A stretch of 64,000 bases of DNA from Eudromia elegans (Eukaryota > Chordata > Aves > Tinamiformes > Tinamidae): contig PTEX01000060.1 in the NCBI GenBank assembly GCA_003342815.1, positions 2,451,849-2,515,848 on the forward strand. Direction: 5' to 3'. Positions within the stretch are counted from its first letter, which is position 1. Every line of letters begins with the position of its first letter. The notes beneath the pieces are model-generated. The model made no database searches, was not told where the DNA came from, and saw nothing but the letters and a program-made list of their open reading frames with translations. The position numbers were made by a program, and so were the translations under genes. Of the stretch, positions 30,000-44,162 are shown one piece after another.

Positions 30000-30440
30000 G
30001 ACAGACTTGTCACCAGGGAATAACTGCTGCAGTAGCAGTGAGCACGGCAGGGCAGCGCTCGGATGGCTGAGTATCGCTCATCCCCACGCCCTGGTCGCCT
30101 CAGAAGAAGTCCCTGCACGCTCGACTATCACACGCGTGGGGAAAATCGAGGTCGGCACCCGGAGCTCCCCGCTGGGCGCCTCATGGCGAGAGCCCTGGGG
30201 TGTGCGAGCTGCTTTTCTCTCCTCCGATTGCATACATCCTTCCTAATGACAACTGCCTAAGGGAACGCAATTTCTCATTTTCGCTCCGAGAGCCCCTAAT
30301 TGAACGGATTGTTATGATTTGCCACCGTTTGGCTTGCGAGGATGGAGCGAAGCAGAGAGGAAGCTGTCGTTCCCCACGGCAAGCACGGACTATATCCAGT
30401 GTCAGTAATTTGTGCTTTCACTGATGGCATTTTGTCAGGG
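30000..30440. other. CpG-retaining patch, possible regulatory element
   Basis: Within AT-rich surroundings this stretch keeps many CpGs and a complex sequence. It includes a Q50-homeodomain-like CTAATTGA at about 30296 and a CACGCGTGGG element near 30131. Its short ORFs resemble nothing known. It may be a conserved enhancer or the first exon of a noncoding RNA; the sequence does not decide. Confidence 0.25.
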
Positions 30441-33400
30441 CACTGAGCAATCATGAGACGTCTGGTGCCTTAATCATAGATGAGATGGAGCTGGACACAT
30501 CAGTTCAGACCTGAGTCACACCCCTGGTAAAGGGGGCTAGACACTTGTGTCTCCGCACCACCGGGAGCTGCTCTTCCTTCCCACCAACTTCTACCTGACA
30601 GTCTTCCCTTTCTGCCCCCACAGTGCCTGGTACAACAGGACCCTGTCTCAGACGAGGCTGCTGAGTGTGTCTGATGGAGAGAGCCGCAGGCTGGGCCGCC
30701 TCGTGCACTCATGGTCCGGGTGGGGACCAGCATCTCTGGGCAGTGTCTGTGTGTGAAATCAAGAGAGCTTGCAGACGTGTTTGGAAGGCTTCACATGGGA
30801 AATGTACTGAAGTCATCTTTAAAGGGATGTGGGGTGAGCAGGGCTTGCTGTGCTTCGCTTTGAGACTATTCTGTCAGAAGTTTTTAGCCAAGTCTTGCAG
30901 ACAGGAAATCTTCTGGACTAGGATTTCAACACAAAGTGCTTGACAATTAGAGCTGGAGTCCATTGAACTGCTACATAAATACACCGCATTCCTGTCTTTT
31001 TGCTTATGAGTCATGATAGTCCTTTTTACTTATTTATATAAGACGAGGTTTAAAGAAAAGATTTAAAAAGCAGAAGCGTGACCACTGATGATGCCAACAC
31101 ACCTGTCCAAGGAAAACTCCGTCAGATGCTTCCGAAGGGATGGGTTTTGCAGATGGACAGTGCTTATTCATTTTATGACAATGTAACTGAAATAGCACAG
31201 CCTCACATTTTCAGACACGAATTATGAAATTTAGAAGGCAGCTGGTCCCGACACTAAGCAAACACGGTGGAAAGTTCAAACTCTCTGCAGGGCTTTGTGT
31301 TCCTGTGTGGGCAGCCAGTCATCTCACAGATTCGTTTCATAACCAGTCTTGTCCCTGCGGTATTTCCGGCCTGTAAGAACCTATCTGTCAAGAGTCAGTG
31401 CTAAATATCACTAAGGACAAGCAAAGGCATTTGTTTAAAGGCTTGGGAACCCTCCAGACCAGCACAGGGAATATGGAGAAAGGTGTAAGGACTGTTCCTC
31501 TTCATGGAGTTTAGCTGTATGTTGCTGGTACTGCCACTTAGCTCAGCTGGTTTAGAAAGCTGGATCTTATTTCCCAAGTTGAAGAGAGCAAAACAAAAGA
31601 TTTCTTTAATCTGAGGATCGCTGGTCAGTGCACAGGAGCAGAGGCAAGTCAACAATTTCCCAGTGGCTTTTAGCCTGAAAACTAGTAAAAGCTGACTATA
31701 TGACCTCTTTACATGTGCGTGGGGATGAATCCAGCAAACCTTCCAATTTCTACAAGAACTTCTCGACTTTGGCATGGGATCCTGGGTCAAAATGGAGTGA
31801 CTTTGATCCAGAACAACTAATTGATCTGGCTATTAACCTGGGATATGAAAGACCATTGCAAAATGCAGGCTCCTGCAGCTCCCACGAGCTGCAGCAGACC
31901 AGGCAGAGCAGCGTTGTTCACACAGCACAGATCTGCCAGCCCTTGCTGGTGTTTGCACGAGCCAGCCTGAGGTGGCCTTGTCAATACACACCATCCCTCC
32001 AGAAGGCAAAACACCACTACTGGAGTGGGACAAGAGCTGCTGAAATTGCTGGTAAGAAGAAAAGCTTCAGAGATGACTCTGAGGACAAACCCTGTTCAGT
32101 ATGAGTAAGTGTTAGTTATGATTGTAAAGACCATAATCCAGTCCTGATCCTGAAGTAAACATTCGCAGTCCTTGACCGCTGTGCACTGTAACAACTGAAA
32201 CACAACAGACTACCATACAGTTTCCCTCAATCCTGTTTATAACCCACATATTTACCACAAATAGCTCTGTAGAATGCAACCAGTTCCCATCCACTCACCA
32301 CAAAAGCAAACATACCAGAATACCACAGCACCAGACACACAAATCACCACAACTGACATGCACTCACAATCTTAAAAGCAGAAACATAAAAAATGCAGCC
32401 TAAAGAAGTCAGTCCCAAAATGCATGAAAAGCAGAACTGCGTTTTGCAAAGCTAAAATTGCACAGTGTTTGCCTGGGGACACAGGGCACAAGCATCTGCA
32501 GAGTCTGCTTCACTGCGTAACCTAACACGGATGGACCCCACTCAGTGAAAGCGTAAGAGTTAGAACGGGCACCTGAACATCCACTGCTGCTGAGCGCAGA
32601 GCACCCTGGCACGTGGTGCTTGGGGTTAGGCACCAGCATCCCTGTGGCTGTAACTTCAGCCACGCTCAGAGAAGAGTTAGGTTTACCTATGCACACAACT
32701 ACGTGTTTTCCCTGCATGTATGAAATGAGGAAGAAAGTTTTCCCACATACCCAGGAACAGACCCAGAGAGTTCAAGGCTTTCCATGGCAGCTGCTTTTAT
32801 TTATTTATTAGATGTTGGCTTCATCCCACCGAGAAATAGGAACATGGGTGAAACTGTGAACCTTAGTGCAAGTCGAAGGAAACTCTTTCCTGTCCGTTTT
32901 TGACTATAGCTCATCGCCCATGCACATGACACTCGTGCTGCCCATAGCGTGTTTGTACGGGGAGGCTGTGGAGCAGCGTTTAGGATTGAGTCCTGGGTGT
33001 CACAGGGAGACAGGTCGGAGGCCAGGAGCTCCCCCATCTGCTGCTCGTGTGGGATGAAGGACTAACTGTGTGTTCTGACATGTGGACCCACCAGCTGGGC
33101 TGGGCCACATTCCCAATGTGCTCCGTGGGGCCTGGGGCAGCCAACCAAAGCCCAGGGTAGCCTGCAAATACTGCATAGACATAGAAAGTCCTTCAAAATC
33201 CACACCTGTTGGTCACCTGAAAACATGGGAACAAAAGCACTTGTTTTCTTCCTTCTCTGTGTCTGCAGACTAGGGGATTTTTGAGCCAGAGTTCACCTCT
33301 AACTCTGGGGTATATTTAGGGCTGGCCAGGAAATGTTTGTCTTGACCTGTGAAAATATTCACAGCTCACAATTTTTTCTGATCTCTATTCCAGGGAAACA

Positions 33401-36400
33401 CCTTTGAAATGGGAGGGGGACCTTGGCTGTGACTGCGACCTCAAGGCTCTGCAGGGCAGGTCATGCAGGGCACGACCAAGATCTTCTGCCTTGGGGGAGC
33501 ATCGTACCCATATGCACACGCAGTCATGGGAGAGCCCTTGAAGCACTTGCTCAGCTCCAGCAGAGCCTATGAGAGGTGTGATATTTATCCGTGCCTCCTG
33601 CTGCTCTCCGTCGGAAGAGGGAAGGGGTTTCACATCATAAGCACTCCCTGCTTTCACCATTCACACGGTGCTTCCCTTCAAACCCTGGAGCAAACTGGTT
33701 TTACAGGAAGACTTGGGCTTTTGCTCTATAGTGTTTCAGGTACCATGGCACCAGCAGCAGGGACAAGCATAAGGAACTCCATGTTGCAGCTCTTCTTACA
33801 AAAAGATTGAGTATTGTTGTTTTTATGTTCTCTTTCTTTGCTTCATTATCTGTAGCCTGAATTACCCATCTGCATTTTATTTGAACAGAGACAAGGCCAA
33901 GATAACCTGCTATCAGCCAGAGCCAATGACCTTCCAAAACACAGTCCCATGCACCAGGTTAGTCACCCCACATACTGCCCATTTCCTTGGGCTGAGAGCA
34001 AAACAAAGAAATAAAAATAAAAAGTGGTGTGTGTTGCATTAAGATGTCTGCAAGGGAAGCCAGAGAAAAAATGACTCACACACTGGGAAGGATTCCACCT
34101 GTTCCCATCCAAACGGCATTTCCCTGTCAGGTTGCAAACAGTTCATGTGCCGGTTCCCATGGGAATATTTCCACCTTGAACAAAACACACATTTTAAACA
34201 ATTTCCTGAGTTTGTCCTATTTACGTATACGTTTGCATTAAATGGTGTTTTCTAACCAGCAGACCATTTCCCCCCAGACCTCCACTCTGCTCTGACTTTC
34301 AGTGGAAATAAAGGGTAATCAGTGTGAGAAAGGTGTTGATGTCACTAGGACTGGGAAAGCCATTCGGAAGACCCCTGTGAAAAAGGTTCTGTTGTGAAAG
34401 AGAAACAGGGAGAAAGAAACAAGCTTGCTTGAAGGAGGCCAAGCTAAAAGACATGATCCATGTCAAAAAGTGTCACAGGGTCATAGGATGCTACAATAAA
34501 GGCTTCGAGATATTTTACAATTATTTATTTCAGTAATGAAGACCCCCTTAAAGAATCCAAAAGTTTAATTATGCACAAAAGAGAATGCATAATTATTCAG
34601 TTAAGTATCAAACAACCATTGGATCTCAATGCCTACTGCAATTTTCTCCTCCTACGCTGCATGTTCAGAGAAGAGGAATGGATAGATATGGAGATGGGAA
34701 CCAATCATGGATCAGCAGGTGTACAGGCACCTTTCCAGATTTCAGAACTGTTCTTCCAGATGCTTCCAAGTCACGGGTCTGTAGAGGAGCACCAGACTCG
34801 AACATGGGGGGCAAACCACAGGTGCTCCACTGCATTCCTTGGAGGCCTTGGCCTGCAAGATTGGGTGAGCAATGATACTGTAACTCACTTCTGTGTTGTT
34901 CTGGATGGAGGAATATGAGTTAGGAAGTAGGCAGGAGACTGGAATTCATGGATATGTCTGCACAGACACATATAGGCAGACACAAGCTTGTTCTACTCTG
35001 TTCTGAACTAGCCAAAACCAACTAGCTGAAGGGTTACAGAGCTGTCTGAAGAGCCACATGCTCCTGTGGTTTTACTGGGCAGATCTGCATCCAACTGCAT
35101 AGACACCTCTTATCATTTTCCAAGGGCTAGACCTGATGTTCCCTCACGTTCAAATTATGACTATATGACCATCATTTCTGCAACTCAAACTACATTCTAC
35201 TTTAGAGATTTTTCAAGTTTAGAGGTATATTTAGGGACAAGTTCTCTGGTTTTGCATCTATTTTTACACAGATGTTGGGTTGGGTCTGAAGAGGTCATTC
35301 CCTCTTTGTCCTTAGTGATGCTGCTTTTTCCTCTAGTCACAAAAGATGAATAAATATTCCATTACTTGAAAAAAAGGGTTAGAAGAGGACATCTGATGTG
35401 AAATGTATGAGCTAAATAGCTTAATAGTGATTTTGTCCTGTGTAAGCACCCACCATGGAGATGGAAAGATCTCTTACTAACTTCAGCTTCTGCATGATTA
35501 TTATAATATATATTATTATTATATATGACTATATCATCATTACTTACTTAAAACTTCAAGAAAAGTGTTTGATCTCTAATGCAATGGAATGGGGAAATAA
35601 ACACTGCTTTTCTATTTTTTGAATGCTGCAGAACAGTGCTATACTCAATTTGCCAATGACCAGTAGGAGACAACCTAATGCCCCAGTCATTGCACCAGGA
35701 ATCCTGTGGAATATTCCTAAGTGCCTGGGCTTCAAGCAAAAGTTATCTGCCTTAGGAGTGAATCCAACAAGTCTTTAGGTTAAGGTCATGAATTTCTCCA
35801 TAGCATGTTCATAGCATAGACTTTGGCCAGATGTTTTACATTTTTCTTGCCTGAGTCAGGAGCAGAATATCTGACTATTGACTTAAGTTTTGGAATGGAA
35901 ATGTCAAGAAATCCTTTGTGGTAAATGTAGTTTCCTGTTAGCTAGAAAATGTTGGAAACCCTTTCTCATGAACTCCTGTCCCTTACTAAGTGGGTTGGCA
36001 GGGTGACAAAGTTTTGTCAATCTAATATGCAACCTCTCTGATTGGAGAAAAAGTCACTGCGACAGAAAAGAAAGCGTCAGGTTAAGTGACAGAAAAAGTG
36101 ACATATTCGAGGAGAAGACAGAGTAAGTGACAGTTGACAATCTGTCAGGAAAATATTGCTCCTGATTCTGTTAGTTTTTCAGGACAAGAACGCACATGAC
36201 ACAAGAATATTGTGATTGCAATTTGTGTATCACCCAGTTTAGCACTTTCAGAGCAATTAATTTGGTTAATATTCCCTATTTCACTTTGTACACAGAAACT
36301 AGGATATTTCATAGTAGTGGCAAATAGGGAAAAAAGAAAACAACATAATGAGAGCTTGAAAAACTGGGAGATGATTGAATATTTATATTGTCAGGACCCG

Positions 36401-39400
36401 ACCTGACCTTCATCCAAACCTATAGAATGAATGGAACTGAATTAAGTGTGTGATGAATCAGGATCAAAGGTGTTTTCTCTACTTGTTTGTTTTCAGTTAT
36501 GAAGTGAAAAAGAACAGAGAGGAATTTGGGAGCCCAAGCCTGTGACAGAACGGCAATGCCAGCCTGAAGTCTCCTGCCCCACAGCACTTGTTGACCATGT
36601 TTGAGAAGGAGACAAGTGAGTTAATCTGACTTGCTGAAGCTGACGCCTTCTTAATTTACTAAATCTGGCAAGTTCTTTGGAAACTGGAGATGGAGACTGA
36701 CCATTTAACCTCCCTGATGGATACCCTAGAAGCAACTGAATCAGACTAAGAGATCTGGTGGCAAGTTGATTGATTACGTTGCCTCTCTGTTGATGTTTGG
36801 GGAGTGTGTGTGGGGAGAGATGGAGTTAATGAAAATCAGCTCCAGGAAGGGGTAACTCTGCAGCTATGGGAGTGTGTTTGCACAGGAAGCTGCATTATGA
36901 ACCTACTCGCAAAGTTCATTTGTGCTGCCAGACTTAATGACAAATGGAGGCTGGTCCATGCTGATGACTCTTGTGATAAGAATTTAGGTCACTAGTTTTT
37001 GCAGTTGTTTCTCAGGAAAACCTTGGATTTAGCTTCCTGCATGAGGTACACTGGATCAGGCTCAGTGACATTGGTGTGTAATGGTCATGGTTTGAACTGG
37101 TCTCTTATGGGCACTGTTTATGTCCGAAAAGCACCTCTGAAAGGCAAAGTGTTGCCAGGACAAATTCTGCCACCTTCACAAACACACTGTCAGTGCTGGA
37201 AAAAACACCAAAAAAATCCAGCAGCATCAGAATTTACCAGTATTAGATACGAGGTGGAAGGGAGAATCAAAAAACTTCCAGCCTTTATTCTGGAAGTTCT
37301 GCATGTTGTTGGAAACTCATTTACAGCTCTGCAAAGCCAAATCACAGTCAAATACCACTGTGATAGTTCACACTGATCACTCGGACCACAACTACCTCTT
37401 GGTTAACTCGGTTCCTAGTCTGGTTCCCCTAATCACCTGCTGCCTCCCTTCCATGGCTATGAACATACAGTGCTGAAGCACACAAGGTCTCAAATTGGGA
37501 TAAGTTAATAGTCATCCTTTAACTGCTTTTGCGTTCACGGACTATCTGCAAACTATTTGGGCCAGAAACACTATGTTTCAGTTAGGAACTAGACAAAATC
37601 TACCAAAATAGTTTAAGGCACACAGTACAAATAATAAAAAAGTTATAAAAGAATAAATCAACATACAAGGTGGTAAAAAGAAAGACTCCAAATTTTCAAA
37701 AACTTTCACCATGATAATAAAAACATGTGGGCAGGGAAAGGTCTATAGAGCAAGACACCATTTGCATCATTAAGTTAAATTGAACTATTTTTGTGAAACT
37801 GAAAGAGCAAGTGAATCATAATCAATTCTGTATCATAGACCTTTTCCATACAAATCCACTCAGTGAATTTTCTTCTGACAATTTATGTAAAGATAATTTA
37901 ACACCTAAATGATCTAGCAAGAGATGTTTCCATTCACGGAAATCTTTCCCTTTCTTCCAGCTGAGACGGGAGTGTTTTAACAGAAGGCAATACAGAGAAA
38001 CTCTTGCTTTAAATGTGCTCTGAGCCCAAAGAACCTGCAATTAAAGCAATCAGGAAACATAAAATCCATTTTGCACTGAAAGTCTCCAGCAATGCAGCCT
38101 TCAGGTGGTCTTAGAGAAAAGCTGCCCCCTGCTCTCTCACACAATGTGTGTTCCTAAAAAATGAAGACAGTTTTGCAGGTAATAAAGTTGTCAGTCAAGA
38201 TTTTTTACTTCCATCACTGTTTCATTATTCTATCTAAACAAACAAGCAAATTTCTTGTGCTGCACACACAGAGCTTTCTCTGCTGAGATGTAAATAGATC
38301 CTTATAATCACAGTATAGCAATCCCCCCCTCTTCCACCATATCTAGGCTCCTCTTATGAATCTGCATATATAGACTTAATTTACACAAATACTGCTAGAT
38401 AATATACAATTTTTTTGCTGTCATTTTAATATCATTGGCAACCTCAGATCAATTTTATTCCAAGCTCCAGCTCAGAGCAGAATAGAGGAAACAGTTTTGC
38501 AGGAACAGAGGGAAATTGAGATTGATGGTGTTGAGAACTCATATTGGGGGAGAAAGAGTAAGAGCCTTTGGATGTCAGAGAGTTTGGCTGATCCTTTGCT
38601 GGTCCGGCTTCGAATCTCACACCATACAGCTACTCATTTATCACGACCTCAGAAGAAGGATGGTGAGAGAGCAGGTAGGAAGGTAAGACACAAGAATCAC
38701 ATCCAGTTCCAGGAAAGGTACTAGAATTGCCTCTAAGAAACGCCTCTAGAAAGTGAGACCGCAGCTCCTTCTTTTATCATATTTGCTGTGTAGCATTTGT
38801 CAAAAAAGCAAATTTTATCAGCATTTTATCAGTAATGTTCTTTTCAAAGCGAGGACCATACCTGTAAAAAGAAGATTTGATACCAATGCGTGAGCTGTGT
38901 GTAAAGAGCAGAGTTAGCAACAGGGGACATCTAGTGGTGTTTAGCTGTAAATTATAAGAATAAACAGGAGCCTCTGCACTGTTCCCCTGGGTCCTGGGAT
39001 AAGGGACACAGACCTGTAAGGATAAGGTACAGACGTCTACCTGCAGACATCATTTGTGTATCTGTTCTTTGCAACTCAAAAATATACATCTCCAGTGCAC
39101 AGAAATCATGTGTTGTGTCCGCGGTCTAAAAGTGCAGGTACCTTTATACACCTCCTGCAGGCTCGTCCTCGCACGCAGCTCTGTCCTAAGCTTATTCAAG
39201 TGTGTGAAAACATTCATTTACAGCCTTTGCTTACACAAATGTCGTGTCGGGAGGTAACAGAAAAACCTGAACTAAAACTAAGTGGTTTCTAGCACTGCAT
39301 GAAGTGGTGTTGGCCCAGGATTAAGTCACTGTGCTGTGAAACTCCGCTCCCAGTCACATTTTCACCAGTGTAGCACATCCATCTTTCCTTTATTAGCCAG

Positions 39401-39850
39401 TCCCTGTGGTATTGCATGTTTGCTAAAGGTCAACAGAGAGAGAGCTTTTCATAATGTCTCTGCCAAATAGCTAGAGGAAAAAAGTGTTGGGTAATTTTAT
39501 TTATTTACTTATTTATTTAAAAATGGAGTTGGAAATGGAGGTAAGGACAGCCTTTGAGAAAGCTGCCTTTTCTGCTTATGTGCACAACAAACACACCTCT
39601 GGAATGGATTTCCAGCCTAGTACTCTCTCTGACCCCGATCTAGAAAAGCACTGAAGTCTAAGGTTGAGGTTAAACACACACTTCTGTGCTTTGCTCGAGC
39701 TGGAACTGAGCGCTTTGGCCTTTCAAATCTCAGGAGCATTTGTACAGTGAACCCAAAATAGCACCAAATAGCCTCACAAAGCTCCAGAAGTTCCAGGGGC
39801 GCTCTGAGGATTTGTTCACGTCTATATTCCTGGGAAATTAACTGAAGTAT

Positions 39851-39910
39851 TGAGCAGAAACCAATCGATAGGTTGAAAGCTGAGCAGAGACCAATCAATA
39901 GGATGCAAAC
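39851..39910. repeat. 30-bp tandem duplication
   Basis: Two adjacent copies beginning tgagcagaaaccaatcgatagg and tgagcagagaccaatcaatagg, at 39851 and 39881, with a few differences towards their ends. Confidence 0.8.
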
Positions 39911-40929
39911 TAATGCATGTGCACACTTTGGGGTGACTTTTGGGTGAAGCTGAGGTTGTGAGAGTTTGTCTGCAGTTTGGGAAGGAACATTTTTAATCGC
40001 CTTGTTAGAGAAGACAAGGTCAATCTGGCAATTAGGTCATTGCCACAATTATCAAAACTCATATAAAAACAATGTTCTGGGAATCACTTGTTTCTCTTTT
40101 GCTTGTTACTTTGGTAGGAAAAAGATAGGAAGAAGCAAAAAAGAAAAGCTTGCAGTCCAAGCTGGCTGTTCCGGAGCTGTGTCTTTAACGGTACGTGCAT
40201 ACGTGCAACAGTTTGTTTGGGGCTGAAACATTGACATATAACAACAACAGAAATTCATATCCAGGATAAAAAGAATTATAAAAATGTTCATGCATCTTTC
40301 ATGCAAATGTTCATGTGCTTTTTACACATAGATCCTATAAGTGGCAGAAAAAAAACCCCAGTTCACTGGGAGGACAGTCGATGTTTACTTGTAGTCCCAT
40401 TTGTAACAGGAGCAGGCAAGAGCAGAGCAAAATAACAGGCGTTTTAATTTTCAAGGACTATTGCACGCTGTTTAGCATCATTACATAGACGATTTCCTCT
40501 GCTATAAGGGCATGACTTATTGCTTTGGTTTAAAAGGATTCTGTGCTCTAGCTGCTCTAGCTAGTAATTCTAAAGCAGAGAGGAGTACTTTCTATATACA
40601 ATACTACACTACATTTCCATTTGTTCAGCTCAGTCCTTCTAACTATTATGGGTCTGGGATATCAGTTGTATTGGTTTCAAAATGAGGAGAGACATGAAGT
40701 TTCTCCACATTGTTTTAATATATCCACAGAGGAAAATGTGAGATGAAAAGAAGTTTACAGGACAAGATACGCTGCAGTCTGGAAAAAGAACTTACTGAGT
40801 CTCTTCCTAAAGCGCTATTCCTTTTTTCTTATTTCTTTTGTGAGAGGGAAAAAGGACCAAGGCAAAATTAATGATGCCTAATATCTAAAACAGATGATCA
40901 GATGACTAGGAAATCTACCTCAGAGAATG

Positions 40930-41260
40930 GTGAGAGATAATACATCAGTATTCCATGTGTGGTCTAACATACTGAGTAAAGGGGAATGATGACTCCTCTC
41001 AGACTTCTGGCTACACTTCTGTTAATGCAGCCCCGCACGTTGTTGATTTTCATCACTGTCAGAGTAGACTGCTGGTTTCACGTTCCAGTTGTTGTCTACC
41101 AGGACCTCCCAAGACCTCTTCAGCAGAACCGCTTCACAGCCACCCACCACCATTGCAGGGGGTTCTTCCTGTGGTGCAGATGCATGTGCAGGACTCTGCA
41201 TTTGTCTCTGTTAAATTTTACATGGCTCTTGCTAGTCCATTCTTTATCATCTTAGAAGTT
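40930..41260 (-). mobile_element. Old, diverged CR1 LINE fragment
   Basis: Read on the plus strand, the run from cagtattccatgtgtggtct, through a leucine-codon-rich middle with atgcagcccc, to tctaccaggacctcc and ggactctgcatttg follows the antisense of the CR1 3' region in order. The divergence is high and no ORF remains, so the copy is old. Exact ends cannot be fixed by eye. Confidence 0.55.
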
Positions 41261-43860
41261 AAAAATAGATAACTCTTGGTAGATCCGTGTTGTCCATAGA
41301 ATGTATGTGACCTTATCCTACTCTCCAAGTCAACATAAACCCACTTATACCCAGAAAATAATATTCACAATATGCTGCATTCATCTTCTTTTTGTCAACA
41401 GGTACTTATGGGAAGAACCGACACAATGAAAGATAGTGATGGGAGTGAGACACTTCATTTCACTTAGACCACCCTAAAACCTCAGAACTATGGCTACAAT
41501 CTCTTCAGCTACATTATCTTTACCTCTGTCTCTTATCAGTGCTGCTTTTTGGATTGGATGTAATGTGAAGTGAAACATTAATCTACGGTTTCCTTTCCCT
41601 TTTACAGAAATAAAATCAGTAAATGGGAGCTCAGCAGGGAGGAAGATGAAATAAACTGAGGGTCATTCCTTTTGTGTTTCTTGAGAGAGTCACTCTTTGT
41701 TTGCTTGCTTCCTAGCATAACTTCTTCACAACAGAATTGGGAGCCCCACTGCTGTCTGAAACACCTTCTGTCACTCACACGTTCTCCCATGAGAAGAATT
41801 TCCCATGATATACCTAAATGTGGTTAATTTTACCAAGGCACAACTAGTATCCATCTTGGAGAAAAAATATGTTACCTTTTCTGCCTTTCTGTCATATTCA
41901 CCATAGGGAGTTTCTGCTCCCTTAGTTGAAGCACAGGTTCACAAATGTGGCATAACTGTAAGAGCAGGACCCTAGTTCTGTGCTAGGGTAAGGTGAGAAT
42001 GAACAAATGGGGCCTTGGGCAGAACTCTCTTAGTATAGATACATTGCTGAGTGGAAAAATAATCTATTATTTCCCCAAGCTAAAAGCCCTACTCAGATTT
42101 TCCCTCACTCACCCTTTTGTTCTGGCCTCCTCACCAGAACTAGATCCAGACTAGACATTATTAGTGCAGTTGGGGAACAATAAACTGATGCTTTTTTGTG
42201 AATACCACAAGAGTAAGTCGACCATGGCCAAAGACCATCCTTCCTTCTACACGGCAAGACAAGTTGTACAAGGTGTCCCTACCCCGGCCAGCAGCCGCAG
42301 CCTTCCCGAGGGTCCCACGCCAAGCTTCCACTGGTGGTTACCTGCTCCGGCCTGGTGCTTCTGCTGAGAACATGTCCAGCAGAGGCTGGAAATTTGCTCT
42401 CTCTACAGAAATCAGAGCTCTGAGGGAGAAACAAGAGAGAATATCCCTTTGTGTAAGGCAAATACTTCCTTTCCTTTGCGAAATCTACATGTGCATTTGG
42501 TATTTAAATAAAGGGTGGCAGGGGATTTACATGTGTTTGTTTATGTACCCCGTGTAACATTTTGTGTACTGGACTAGACATGTTATTTACCACTTTGTGC
42601 ATTAATGTTTGAACTGGTTATAAAGAGCTGGATTCTCTAGCCACGGTGATGTGTTTGTATTAAAAGTGACAGAAAACAAAAGTCTTAGGAAATGTCAAGT
42701 TACTTTGCCATGACATTTCAGTCCTATTTTTTTTCTCCTTTTATGCACTTCAGCTAACAGTCAGTTATTACTGCTTGCAATGCTTTTTCAAAAGAAAAAA
42801 GTAGAACCATGACCAAAACGTTGCTTAATTCCTTTAAGATGTGGTGTAAGTAGATGTCAGGACTATGACCACCCAGTTCATTACACATTATAAAGTCGGA
42901 GAGGATGAAAGGAGAAAAGTCTGCAGTACAGACTCCACCAAGTCTGCCACAGGGTCGGTTCCTCAGTGTGCACCCCCTCTAGCAGTGTCCCACCCGGTGA
43001 TGTCCCCTGGGCCTCAGATCCAGATGTGCACTGGCTCCTTCAGCCCCTGCAAGAGGACGACTGAGCAAGATGCTTGATTCAGTTCCTCAAGTTCAGTGTT
43101 TTTCCTCTACACACTCATTGCTCTGATGATCGGGTAAAGTCTGCAGCCTCCACTGCTGCTCGCTGGTGTCCCCTTCTCACTGTCTAGAAGTCCCCGGTGC
43201 TGGTGCCACAGGTTGGCACAGAGGCTTCGTTCCCTTATCCACCTCACAAACCATCTCATGGAGAAGCGTCTTTCCCTAGAAAACACCTTCCTGACCACCA
43301 CCCCTTGGAGTCCCCTGTGAATTCAGTGTGCCTTGGTCCACCCTGTGCTATCCCAGTCTCCTTCTCCCCAGACGCCATCCCTTGGTCTTCCTCCTTGAGC
43401 CCAGATTCGCTTCAGCCTCTCAGGGACTCCTCAGCCCTGGAGGACCTGGAGCAGGGGGTGAGTGGGGAGGATGGGAGTGTAGTTACATCCCCCACCAGAG
43501 GCTGTGGGGCACGGGAGGAGGAACATCCCTCACTCTTGTGTTGGGTCAGGATGGAGCTACCAACCTGCTTGCCTCCTCATGCCCTTCACATGGGATGTAC
43601 TACCAACGGTGTCCATGGGGCAGGGTTGGTGACCACATCCCACCTCCTCCTCCTCGTCTCTGTGGGGAGGAAGAAACACGCTGTCCTCCTCACCCATGGA
43701 CAGAGCAATGAAGAAACAACCCACCGCCTGCTGATGGTGCCTGTGGGGCTGGTGCAGGGGTAACCCCCTCCATTACAGCCCCTCTCTCCAGGGCAGGAGC
43801 AAGGACAAACCCTCAACACCTGCGGGGCACAGGGAGAGACAATGAGCCCCAACAGCCGTG

Positions 43861-43968
43861 GGGTGGCAGCAGGGGCAGTGCCACGGTGGGGACACACAGC
43901 CCCGCTGAGCTTGGGGGTGGCAGCAGGGGCAGTGCCACGGTGGGGACACACAACCCCGCTGAGCATGA
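43861..43968. repeat. 54-bp tandem repeat, two copies
   Basis: Copies at 43861-43914 and 43915-43968 differ at only a few bases, and a third begins at 43969 but stops after about 7 bases. The unit starts gggtggcagcaggggcagtg. It lies directly upstream of the candidate signal-peptide exon, inside the same GC-rich patch, and gives a repeated low-complexity frame on the minus strand. Confidence 0.88.
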
Positions 43969-44071
43969 GGGTGGGCGCGGGAGGCCACATCCTGCCGAGC
44001 GGGGCCGGGGGACGCAGCTCCCTCTCCCACGCTCCCTGCAGTGCCGCCGGCCGGGCTGTTCACCTCGAGCC

Positions 44072-44162
44072 ATGCCAGGTATGCGAGGCAGCTCGCTGCC
44101 ACCGCTGCCATTGCTGCTGTCACCGCTGCTGCTGCTGCTGCTGGCACTGCCCGGCCCAGCGG
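44072..44162 (+). CDS. Candidate signal-peptide first exon of an unrecognised secreted or membrane protein
   Basis: The ATG at 44072 follows agcc, a fair start context. It opens 30 codons: MPGMRG, then a hydrophobic core SLPPLPLLLSPLLLLLLALP, then GPA, a typical signal peptide with a small-residue cleavage site. The frame runs to GCG-G and then gtgggt, a plausible donor at 44163, so the exon would end in phase 1, the usual phase after secretory leaders. A second in-frame ATG lies at 44081. Compatible phase-1 acceptors occur at 59782, 60495 and 62394 on the same strand. I do not recognise the protein, and it does not match the PRSS23 leader. The CTG run could also create such a frame by chance, so the call depends on the downstream exons. 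Confidence 0.42.

Larger units (their letters stand above)
23612..43800. other. Gene-poor intergenic DNA
   Basis: Twenty kilobases of mostly AT-rich DNA without a recognised gene. The longest ORF, 168 codons at 27065-27571, is about what chance gives in 64 kb and has no familiar motif. Contents that can be named are a TA/TG repeat at 27593-27623, a GC- and CpG-richer patch at about 30000-30440, a TAT-rich run at 35500-35530, a 30-bp duplication at 39851-39910, and an old CR1 fragment near 40930-41260. Confidence 0.5.

Noticed and set aside
43586-43990. Minus-strand ORF with a repeated VCPHRGTAPAATP motif
   Set aside because: The peptide repeat follows directly from the 54-bp DNA tandem repeat.
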